NCBI RefSeq assembly: GCF_014202995.1
Contig: NZ_JACHIA010000008.1
Location: 124,001-188,000, forward strand
DNA length: 64,000 bases
Reading direction: 5' to 3'
Source: Longimicrobium terrae
Lineage (GTDB): Bacteria > Gemmatimonadota > Gemmatimonadetes > Longimicrobiales > Longimicrobiaceae
Shown here: positions 48,738 through 55,785 of the stretch, piece by piece
How positions within the stretch are numbered: the stretch's first letter is position 1
How the letters are laid out: every line of letters begins with the position of its first letter
Position numbers and translations under genes: made by a program
Notes under the pieces: generated by a model
What the model was told of the DNA's origin: nothing
What the model saw: the letters and a program-made list of their open reading frames with translations, nothing else
Database searches by the model: none

Positions 48738-49103
48738 CTATCCCTCCACCAGCGCGTCCAGGCGCTTGGCGCTGAACCCCGCTGTCGCCTTGTCCCCATG
48801 GACCACGACGGGGCGCGTGATGAAGGTGTACTCCTCCGTCATCAGCCGCAGCAGATCCTCTTCCGACAGCGTCTGTTCGTGCAGCCCCATCTTGCGATAC
48901 TTCATCGCCCGCTTGCTGAACAGCGTCTCGGCGCCGCCCACCTTGCGCGCCAGGTCCTCCACCTCGGCGTGCTCCAGCGGCTGCGCCTTGAGGTCGCGCA
49001 GCGAGCGGATGGTGACCCCCTTGCCCCGCAGGTGCTCCACCGCCTTCTGGCAGGTGGAGCAGTGAGGGAGCCAGTACACGTCCACGCCTTCGGCCTCGCT
49101 CAT
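48738..49103 (-). CDS. ArsC/Spx-family thioredoxin-fold protein
   Basis: 121 residues. WLPHCSTCQKAVEHL carries the CxxC at the start of a thioredoxin-like fold, followed by the ArsC/Spx pattern LFSKRAMKYRKMGL and ITRPVVVHGDKATAGFSAKRL. It could be an arsenate-reductase-like or Spx-like redox protein; I cannot choose. The ATG overlaps the stop of the LeuA-like gene by one base (TGATG). Confidence 0.82.
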   Translation of the reverse strand: MSEAEGVDVYWLPHCSTCQKAVEHLRGKGVTIRSLRDLKAQPLEHAEVEDLARKVGGAETLFSKRAMKYRKMGLHEQTLSEEDLLRLMTEEYTFITRPVVVHGDKATAGFSAKRLDALVEG

Positions 49104-50365
49104 CAGACGGCTCCGGCGACGGGCGCGCCGGCCGGCCGGTACTGGCGGCAGAGGGCGTGCACCTCATCGTTGGAGAAGGTGTGGTCGCCGGTCTTGGCGG
49201 CCTCGAACACGTGGCTGCACAGCCCCTCGTCCGCCCCGTAGCCGTGCGAGGCCAGCCAGTGGCGCACGTTGCTGATGCCGCTCATCGGCGAAATCTCGAT
49301 CACCTGGCTGAGCCCGAACCACCCCGCCGGCACGCCGGAGTAGATGCGGTCCGCCAGCCACGCGTCGCCCTTGGCCTCGGCCTTGATGATGGCCGCGGCG
49401 TGCACGCCCGTCCCCGTGCGGAAGGCGTCGGGGCCGAACACTGGCCAGTTGTACGCCAGGTCCACCCGGCACGCCTCGGACGCCAGTTCCACGTACTCGT
49501 TGAGGCGGGAAAGATCCCAGTCGTGCAGCCCCAGCAGCTTCAGGTTGACCAGGAGCAGGTCCATCTCGGCGTTGCCGCAGCGCTCGCCGATGCCCAGCGC
49601 GGTGCCGTGGATGCGGTGCGCGCCTTCTTCGATGGCGGCCAGGCAGTTGGGCACGGCCAGCCCGCGGTCGCGGTGCCCGTGCCAGTCGATCTTTACGTCC
49701 TCGCCGCTGGGATCCACGATTTCGCGCTTGACGAAGCGGATCAGCTGCCGGACCCCGTGCGGCGTGGCGTGGCCCACGGTGTCGCAGACGCAGATGCGCC
49801 GCGCGCCGCAGTTGATGGCCGTGGTGTACAGCGCCTTGACGACTTCGGGGTTGGCGCGCGTGGTGTCTTCCGTCACGTACATGACGGGAAGGTTGTTCTG
49901 AACCGCGAAGGTGACCGAGTCTTCGGTGGCGCGAAGCATACGGTCCAGCGTCCAGTCTTCCGCGTACTGCCGGATGGGCGACGAGCCGATGAACGTCGCC
50001 GCTTCGATGGCGATGCCCACCCGCTGCGAAACGTCGATGATGGGCTGCACGTCGGCGCGCACTGTGCGCGCGGCGCAGTTGGGCTCGATGGCGAGCTTGG
50101 ACTCGACGATCTCGCGCGCCAGCGCCTCCACGTCGCGCACGGCGCGGGGGCCGGCGCCGGGCAGGCCGATGTCAGCGGCGGCGATGCCCAGGTCCGCCAT
50201 CAGGTGGAGGAGCCGGATCTTGTCGCCGATGGCGGGATCCGTAACGGAAGGTGACTGAAGCCCGTCGCGCAGCGTCTCGTCGTTCAGCTGCACGCCGCGG
50301 CGGGTGCTGTAGTCGAAGGAGCCGTCGAGGGTGTTCCAGTCGTAGATCAGCTCGGTCTCCTGCAT
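49103..50365 (-). CDS. LeuA-like 2-isopropylmalate / homocitrate / citramalate-type synthase
   Basis: 420 residues with the DRE-TIM metallolyase barrel: LNDETLRDGLQSP at the N-terminus (metal-binding Asp/Arg-Asp), then IDWHGHRDRGLAVPN (HxH metal site) and GIGERCGNAEMDLL. Family members condense acetyl-CoA with a 2-oxo-acid. There is no LeuA C-terminal regulatory domain, so feedback control by Leu is not expected. A GAGG site precedes the ATG. Housekeeping leucine-type metabolism is the simplest reading, but FrbC-like phosphonomethylmalate synthases belong to the same superfamily and a phosphonate cluster lies upstream. Confidence 0.85.
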   Translation of the reverse strand: MQETELIYDWNTLDGSFDYSTRRGVQLNDETLRDGLQSPSVTDPAIGDKIRLLHLMADLGIAAADIGLPGAGPRAVRDVEALAREIVESKLAIEPNCAARTVRADVQPIIDVSQRVGIAIEAATFIGSSPIRQYAEDWTLDRMLRATEDSVTFAVQNNLPVMYVTEDTTRANPEVVKALYTTAINCGARRICVCDTVGHATPHGVRQLIRFVKREIVDPSGEDVKIDWHGHRDRGLAVPNCLAAIEEGAHRIHGTALGIGERCGNAEMDLLLVNLKLLGLHDWDLSRLNEYVELASEACRVDLAYNWPVFGPDAFRTGTGVHAAAIIKAEAKGDAWLADRIYSGVPAGWFGLSQVIEISPMSGISNVRHWLASHGYGADEGLCSHVFEAAKTGDHTFSNDEVHALCRQYRPAGAPVAGAV

Positions 50366-50490
50366 GGGCGGACCTCGCGGAAGCGGCGGAAGGTGATGGA
50401 TGCGCGCGCCGGGCGGGGAGCCCCGGCGGCGGTTGGTCGGAAGCCGACTGAACCTAATTCAGCGGGGTGCGGAGCGAAACGGGGAGGGGC

Positions 50491-50519
50491 GAGGGAATAG
50501 GGAATAGGGAATAGGGAAT
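50491..50519. repeat. GGGAATA heptamer tandem repeat (left of IS)
   Basis: About four copies of a 7-bp GGGAATA unit directly left of the insertion sequence. The same repeat continues right of it at 51844-51892, so the element landed inside this array. Confidence 0.8.
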
Positions 50520-51843
50520 CACTACTGTCCGGCTGACGAAAGTAGATGATGCTGTAGTTAACGATGTGACAACACGTTGCCGCGATCCGCGGCTGTCATC
50601 GACTTGAACGCGGCCCTCCGACGTGCGAGCCTGGCTCACCTCCAGCCAGGATACGCCCATGTACGAGGGACGGACGATCTTTTCGCAGCTGCTCGATCAT
50701 CTGCCGCGCCACACCTTCCGGCGCCTTGTGAAGCGGTACCGCGGCGACTACCGGGTCCGCACCTTCGCCTGCTGGGACCAGTTCCTGGCGATGGTCTTCG
50801 CGCAGCTCACCTACCGCGAGAGCCTGCGCGACATCGAAGCCTGTCTGGGCGCCATCCCGGAGCGGCTGTACCATCTCGGCTTCCGCTGCCGGGCGGTTGC
50901 CCGGGCCACGTTGGCCGACGCGAACGAAACGCGGGACTGCGGATCTACGCCGACTTCGCCCAGGTGCTGATCCATGAAGCCCGCCAGCTCTACACGGGCG
51001 AAGGGCTGGGGCTCGATCTGGACCAGACGGTCTACGCGCTCGACGCGACCACGATCGATCTCTGCCTGGCACTCTTCCCGTGGGCGCACTTCCGCCGGAG
51101 AAAGGGGGCGATCAAGCTGCACACCCTGCTGGATCTGCAGGGCAGCATCCCGACCTTCATCCGGATCACCGCAGGCAAGGTCAACGAGCTCAGCATCCTG
51201 GATGAGCTCATCCCGGAACCCGCCTCCATCTACGTGATGGACCGCGGATACACCGACTTCCGCCGTCTGTACCGGCTGCACACAGCCAAGGCATTCTTTG
51301 TCATCCGGGGCAAGAAGGGACTCGACTTCCGCCGCCGCTACTACCGCCCGGTGGACCGTTCGACAGGCCTGATCTGCGATCAGACGATCACGCTCCAAGG
51401 GCCGAAGACCTCCACCCTCTATCCGGAGCCGATACGCCGGATCCGGGTGCAGGACCCGGAGACAAAGAAGCGGATCACGCTGCTGACCAACCACTTCGAC
51501 CTGCCCGCGGGCACGGTGGGCGACCTGTACCGCAGCCGCTGGAAGGTCGAACTCTTCTTCAAGTGGATCAAGCAGCATCTGCGGATCAAGGCGTTCTACG
51601 GGACGTCCGAGAACGCGGTCAAGACACAGATCTGGATCGCCATCAGCGTCTACGTGCTGGTCGCCATCGTGCGCAAACGGCTCGGGATCGACCGGGATCT
51701 CTACACTTTGCTACAGATCCTGAGCGTTACGCTACTCGAGAAAACCGAGATCCTGCCTGCTCTTTCGCTCGCCGGAGGCACGCCCGTAGAAGATCGCTCC
51801 GCTAACCAGTTGCAGCTCTTCGACTTCTAACCGGACAGTAGTG
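50520..51843 (+). mobile_element. IS4-like insertion sequence
   Basis: A 1,324-bp element. Its ends are inverted repeats of at least 13 bp (CACTACTGTCCGG at the left, its complement at 51831-51843). ATAGGGAAT flanks it on both sides, which could be a 9-bp target duplication, but the flanks are a heptamer repeat so duplication cannot be proved. It holds one DDE transposase gene with a frameshift. Confidence 0.85.
50659..51830 (+). pseudogene. IS4-family DDE transposase, frameshifted
   Basis: The N-terminal part starts at the ATG at 50659 (MYEGRTIFSQLLDHLPRHTF) and runs in one frame to ADANETRD. The catalytic part resumes in another frame at RIYADFAQVL around 50941 and runs to 51830. The local sequence GACTGCGG fits loss of one G from an expected Asp-Trp-Arg reading. 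The DDE region keeps ALDATTIDLC, MDRGYTDF and a YRSRWKVELFFKWIK block, so the copy was recently active. A sequencing error, or programmed frameshifting, are the other explanations. Confidence 0.85.
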
Positions 51844-51892
51844 ATAGGGAATAGGGAATAGGGGCGAGGGAATAGGGAATAGGGAATAGGGG
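51844..51892. repeat. GGGAATA heptamer tandem repeat (right of IS)
   Basis: Continuation of the heptamer array interrupted by the insertion sequence, with GGGGCGA/GGGGTGA variants. Together with the next two repeats it fills the gene-free stretch before the M20 peptidase gene. Confidence 0.8.
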
Positions 51893-51910
51893 TGAGAGGC
51901 GAAGTTCGCG

Positions 51911-51976
51911 GGCGGCCCCCACCCGGGCCGGCACCACCGGCCCACCCTCCCCCAAAAAAGACTGGGGGAGGGTTGG
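51911..51976. repeat. Dispersed 66-bp hairpin repeat, family 1, copy 1
   Basis: Two adjacent palindromes: CCGGGCCGG(CACCA)CCGGCCC and ACCCTCCCCC(AAAAAAGACT)GGGGGAGGGT. Nearly identical copies lie at 53565-53630 and, inverted, at 62394-62459. All are intergenic, as with REP-type elements. Confidence 0.85.
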
Positions 51977-52024
51977 TCGCCGCCTCCGCTGCCGGCGCGC
52001 ACCCCGGATCCCTCCTCAAGCCCC

Positions 52025-52211
52025 GTCCGCCCGTCCGCCCGTCCGCCCGTCTATCCGCCGATCCGCCGATCCACCGATCCACCGATCCACCGATCCACCG
52101 ATCCACCGATCCGCCGATCCGCCGATCCGCCGATCCGCCGATCCGCCGATCCGCCGATCCACCAATCCACCAATCCGCCGATCCGCCGATCCACCGATCC
52201 ACCGATCCACC
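52025..52211. repeat. 8-bp minisatellite (GATCCRCC)
   Basis: About 20 head-to-tail copies of GATCCACC or GATCCGCC (52052-52211), preceded by GTCCGCCC units of the same length. An 8-bp period does not keep a codon frame, so it is not coding. It lies just before the M20 peptidase gene and is prone to length change. Confidence 0.9.
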
Positions 52212-52250
52212 TATTCCCTATTCCCCATTCCCTATTCCCTTCCCTTCCGT

Positions 52251-53504
52251 TTGACACCACGCCCCGCGCACGTCAGAATCCGCGCTCGCCAACGCAACCC
52301 GACCCGGACGGTTCCCCTGCGCGACACCAGCATTCTTCCCGAACTTCGCGCCGTGCGCACGGCGATCCACATGCGGGACGCGGACACCTTTCGCGAGCAG
52401 CTGGAACTGGTGGCCATTCCCGCCCCGCCGTTCGGCGAGGCGGAGCGCGGCGCGTCGGTGGCGGAGCGCTTTCGCGTGATGGGGCTGGCGAACGTGCGCG
52501 TGGACGAGGAAGGCAACGTGCTGGGCACGTGGTCTCCGCCCGGCGCGTCCGGGCCGCCGGTGGTGGTGGCCGCGCATCTGGACACCGTCTTTCCCGCGGG
52601 GACGGACGTGGAGCCGCGGCGGGCGGGGCCGCGGGTGCACGCCCCGGGAATCACCGACAACAGCCGCGGCCTGGCGGGAATGCTGGCCATCGCGCGGGTG
52701 CTGGCGGCCGAGCCGGTGCGGGCCCGCCGGCCGGTGCTGTTCGCGGCGACGGTGGGCGAGGAGGGGATCGGCGACCTGCGCGGGGTGAAGCACCTGTTCC
52801 GCAAGGACGGCGGGCTGCGCGACGCGGCGGCGTTCATCGCGCTGGACGGATCAGGAATGCGGCGCATCGTGCATCGCGCCATCGGGTCGCGGCGGCTGCG
52901 GGTGGAGGTGGACGGGCCCGGCGGCCACTCGTGGAGCGACCGGGGCGCGGCCAACCCCATCGTGGCGGTGGGCGCGGCGGCGGCGGAAATCCGCACGCTC
53001 GCCCTGCCGAACCCCGCGCGGTCCGCGCTGACGGTGGCGCGCATGGCGGGCGGCAGCAGCGTGAACTCCATTCCGGAATCGGCGTGGATGGAGATCGACA
53101 TGCGCAGCGAGGAATCCGCCGGGCTGCAGCACATGGAGCAGGGCGTGCGCGACATCCTGGCCCGCGCCGTCCACGAGGAGAACGGCGCGCGGCGCGCCGG
53201 GACGGGCCCGCTGCGGCTCCGCGTCCAGGTGATCGGCGACCGGCCGTCGGGCGAGACGTCGGGGCGCGATCCGCTGGTGCGCGCGGCCGCCGCGGTCACG
53301 GCATCGCTCGGCGCCACGGCGGAACTGGTGGGATCGTCCACCGACGCCAACGTGCCGATGGCGCTGGGGATTCCGTCGATCGCCATGGGAGTGGGCGGTG
53401 ATTCCGGCGGCATTCACACGCTGGACGAGTGGTACAGCAACGAGGGCGGCGCGCTGGGCGTGGAGCGCGGGCTGCTGGTGGTGCTCGCCGCGGCGGGCGT
53501 GTAG
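52251..53504 (+). CDS. M20-family zinc peptidase
   Basis: Up to 417 residues from a TTG at 52251; an ATG at 52371 (MRDADTFREQLELVAIPAPPF) would give 377, and neither has a good ribosome site. M20 features: AHLDTVF (metal His/Asp), GITDNSRGLAGML (bridging Asp), VGEEGIGDL (catalytic and metal Glu), an inserted lid domain with VDGPGGHSW, and a late GIHTLDEWY His. This is tripeptidase-like (PepT-type) dipeptide hydrolysis in the cytoplasm. No signal peptide is visible. Confidence 0.88.
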   Translation: MTPRPAHVRIRARQRNPTRTVPLRDTSILPELRAVRTAIHMRDADTFREQLELVAIPAPPFGEAERGASVAERFRVMGLANVRVDEEGNVLGTWSPPGASGPPVVVAAHLDTVFPAGTDVEPRRAGPRVHAPGITDNSRGLAGMLAIARVLAAEPVRARRPVLFAATVGEEGIGDLRGVKHLFRKDGGLRDAAAFIALDGSGMRRIVHRAIGSRRLRVEVDGPGGHSWSDRGAANPIVAVGAAAAEIRTLALPNPARSALTVARMAGGSSVNSIPESAWMEIDMRSEESAGLQHMEQGVRDILARAVHEENGARRAGTGPLRLRVQVIGDRPSGETSGRDPLVRAAAAVTASLGATAELVGSSTDANVPMALGIPSIAMGVGGDSGGIHTLDEWYSNEGGALGVERGLLVVLAAAGV

Positions 53505-53564
53505 GGCGGAGCGAGCGACGACGGCATCGGGAGGACGGTCCCGGGCGCGGCGGGCGGACTTCAG

Positions 53565-53630
53565 GGCGGCCCCCACCCGGGCCGGCACCACCGGCCCACC
53601 CTCCCCCAAAACAGACTGGGGGAGGGTTGG
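53565..53630. repeat. Dispersed 66-bp hairpin repeat, family 1, copy 2
   Basis: Same double palindrome and orientation as copy 1, with one or two differences in the loop (AAAACAGACT). It lies 61 bp after the peptidase stop and might terminate that transcript. Confidence 0.85.
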
Positions 53631-53688
53631 GGCGCGGCGGATGGCTCGGCGCGGGTAGCGGGAGTTCGTCGCGTGAGCGGAGTCTGTT

Positions 53689-53766
53689 GAGCGAATGAAT
53701 CCGCCGCTCAAACAGCGGTAAGCCCCGACTCATGGCCGCTGTCGCGTCCATGATCGGGGCTTCAAC
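53689..53766. repeat. Dispersed 78-bp repeat, family 2, copy 1
   Basis: Begins GAGCGAATGAATCCGCCGCT, then a hairpin AAGCCCCGA...TCGGGGCTT. The same layout occurs inverted at 62263-62340. Ends and stem are conserved, the loop is not, which suggests selection on a folded or protein-bound structure. Confidence 0.8.
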
Positions 53767-53790
53767 GACGTTGGGTTTCTGGGGTGTGCT

Positions 53791-53820
53791 CCCTCTCCCA
53801 CATCTGTTCGTGGGAGAGGG
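53791..53820. repeat. CCCTCTCCCA hairpin
   Basis: A perfect 10-bp stem (53791-53800 with 53811-53820) in the 53505-53927 gene-free stretch, which consists almost only of repeat elements. It may be another dispersed intergenic repeat. Confidence 0.6.
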
Positions 53821-53871
53821 TCGTCGTGCGCAGCACGCGGGGTGAGGGCCCCCGCCGGCGGGCGAACGAAA

Positions 53872-53903
53872 AGCGGGGGCCGGCATCGCTGCCGGCCCCC
53901 GCT
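53872..53903 (-). terminator. Terminator of the nucleotide-sugar pyrophosphorylase gene
   Basis: A perfect 14-bp GC stem (53872-53885 with 53890-53903) 24 bp downstream of the minus-strand stop at 53928; on the minus strand it is followed by TTTTCGTT. Confidence 0.75.
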
Positions 53904-53927
53904 CCGTTTTCCATCCATCCCCAGAAC

Positions 53928-54926
53928 CTACGCACCCATCGACACGACGGAGTTGGATCCCAGGTCCACCTGCCCGCGCACGCCGGTGACCTTGGCGTCG
54001 CGCCCGATCAGCGAATCGTGCAGCTGGCAGTCGGTGATCACCGCGTCCTCGCCGATGATGCTGTCGCGCAGGGTGCTGCCGCGCACGGTGGCTCCGGCCG
54101 AAAGGGTGACGTTGGGCCCGATCTCGCTCGCCTCCAGCGTCACGCCGTCCGCGATGTGCACGGGCTCGTGGATCGTCACGCCGTCCGTGTCCGCTTCCGG
54201 GCGGCGGCCGCGCGTGGTGGACAGCACGTGCGCGTTCGTCTCCAGCAGCGTCTCCGGCTTGCCGGCATCGTACCAGCCGTGCACCGGCTCCACCTTGAGC
54301 TTGCCGCCGTGGTCCACCATGTACTGGAACGCGTCCGTCAGGTAGTACTCGCCCGAGGCGTCGGTGGGGGAGTTCATCACGTGGCGGATCCCCTCGAACA
54401 GGAGCTTCCAGTCCTTGATGTAGTACAGCCCGATGTTGGCCAGCTTGCTGACGGGCGTGCTCGGCTTCTCGATGATCTTCTTCATGAAGCCGTCTTCGTC
54501 CGTCACGATCACGCCGAAGCGCTGGTAGTCCTCCACTTCCTTGGCCCAGATCACCCCGGCGACGTCGTCCGGCAGCCGCTTGACCACGGTGAGGTCCGCG
54601 TCGAACAGCGTGTCGACAAAGATGATGAGCATGTCCTCGCGCACGTACGGCTCGGCGAGGGCGATGGCGTCCGCGGTGCCGCGCTGTTCCTTCTGCTCGG
54701 TGTACACGGCCTGGAAGTCCGGATACTCGGCTTCCATGAACTCCTGCACACGCTCCTTGAGGTGGCCCGTGATCAGTACGGCCTCGTTCACGCCCAGCTC
54801 GCGCAGGTCGTCGAGGATGTAGCTGAGCACCGGCTTGTCGCCCACCTTGAGCAGGGGCTTGGGGACCAGATGGGTATGGGGGCGCAGGCGGGTGCCCTTG
54901 CCCGCCACCGGCATCACGACTTTCAC
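53928..54926 (-). CDS. NDP-sugar pyrophosphorylase (glucose-1-phosphate thymidylyl/uridylyltransferase type)
   Basis: 332 residues. The N-terminal nucleotidyltransferase domain starts MKVVMPVAGKGTRLRPHTHL with the PKPLLKVGDKPVL lysine, later GTADAIALAE, FVDTLFDAD and the second lysine in IIEKPSTP. The last about 75 residues form a short left-handed beta-helix-like repeat (GVTLEASEIGPNVTLSAGA). It activates a sugar phosphate with dTTP or UTP for envelope glycan or nucleotide-sugar synthesis; exact specificity is open. It is a single-gene unit followed by an intrinsic terminator. Confidence 0.85.
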   Translation of the reverse strand: MKVVMPVAGKGTRLRPHTHLVPKPLLKVGDKPVLSYILDDLRELGVNEAVLITGHLKERVQEFMEAEYPDFQAVYTEQKEQRGTADAIALAEPYVREDMLIIFVDTLFDADLTVVKRLPDDVAGVIWAKEVEDYQRFGVIVTDEDGFMKKIIEKPSTPVSKLANIGLYYIKDWKLLFEGIRHVMNSPTDASGEYYLTDAFQYMVDHGGKLKVEPVHGWYDAGKPETLLETNAHVLSTTRGRRPEADTDGVTIHEPVHIADGVTLEASEIGPNVTLSAGATVRGSTLRDSIIGEDAVITDCQLHDSLIGRDAKVTGVRGQVDLGSNSVVSMGA

Positions 54927-55063
54927 GCGGAATTCCTCCGGCTCTTGGAAACTGGACGATCAGAAGAGGCTGTTCAGGTACGGCATCAACACGGCGCGAG
55001 TGGGCACGATCCATACCGCGCGCGCTGTCCACTCGGCGCGGAATGTACCCGGTGCTTGTGCCG

Positions 55064-55145
55064 GTACGGAAGTACGGAAGTGCGGAAGAAAGTACGAAAG
55101 TACGAAAGTGCGGGAGTGCGGGAGTGCGGGAGTGCGGGAGTGCGA
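55064..55145. repeat. 8-bp tandem repeat (TGCGGGAG / TACGAAAG)
   Basis: About ten units of 8 bp with two main variants, in the gene-free 54927-55383 stretch. Similar GTGCGxxA runs appear near 62090-62130 and 62515-62545, so this sequence family is widespread in local intergenic DNA. No gene is visible in the rest of the stretch. Confidence 0.75.
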
Positions 55146-55383
55146 CGCGCGGAGCTTGTCTCTGTTCCCCGCGACCTCCGCGCCCCCCGCGACCTCCGCG
55201 TGAGGGCCGTTGCCGTTGCCGCGTCCCCCCGCCCCCTCCGCGTCCCCCGCGTTCCTGCCGTGGGTGTTCTCCGCGCTGGCGTGATCGGAGGCCACGGCCC
55301 GGACCGTGCTCGCGCCCTCCCGGTCCGGACAGCTACATTCCGTGTACGCACCTTATCCGCCTGAGCCACGCACCCGGGAACGC

Positions 55384-55785
55384 ATGAGCGTCTGGACCGC
55401 GCTGTCGCAGAACCGCGCCGCCACGCACCCCGAGCACGACAACCCGCGTCTGCGCGGGCCCGTGTACGCCGTTCCGTTCGCGCGCGTGTACCAGGCCGCG
55501 CTGCAGACGGCCGAGGCGCTGGGGTGGACAATCACCGACCAGGACCCCCGCGCGGGGGAGATTTTCGCCGAAGCGCACACGCGGATGTGGAAGTTCACCG
55601 ACGACGTATGGGTCCGCATCTGGCTGGACGAGGACGCCGCCACCTGCGTGGACGTGGCCAGCGCGTCGCGGGTGGGCCGCGCGGACCTGGGCACCAACTC
55701 GCGGCGCATTGCCCGCTTCTTGCACCAGCTTGACGCCCGCCTTCGGGTCCGGCCGCACGCAAACCCTGAGCAGACAGCAAGTTAG
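55384..55785 (+). CDS. DUF1499-family protein
   Basis: 133 residues with the DUF1499 signature near the C-terminus (VDVASASRVGRADLGTNSRRIARFL). Function unknown. It has no signal peptide. The stop TAG directly abuts the ATG of the Lon-like gene, so the two are translationally linked. Confidence 0.85.
   Translation: MSVWTALSQNRAATHPEHDNPRLRGPVYAVPFARVYQAALQTAEALGWTITDQDPRAGEIFAEAHTRMWKFTDDVWVRIWLDEDAATCVDVASASRVGRADLGTNSRRIARFLHQLDARLRVRPHANPEQTAS

Noticed and set aside
48113-48775. ORFs across the palindrome region
   Set aside because: Low-complexity Arg-rich translations, no ribosome site, and they span the 21-bp inverted repeat.
52025-52211. CRISPR-like array
   Set aside because: Units are only 8 bp, contiguous and without spacers; no cas genes are present.
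53296-55032. Long minus-strand ORF covering the repeat region and the pyrophosphorylase gene
   Set aside because: Out of frame with the clear pyrophosphorylase motifs and reads through dispersed repeats.
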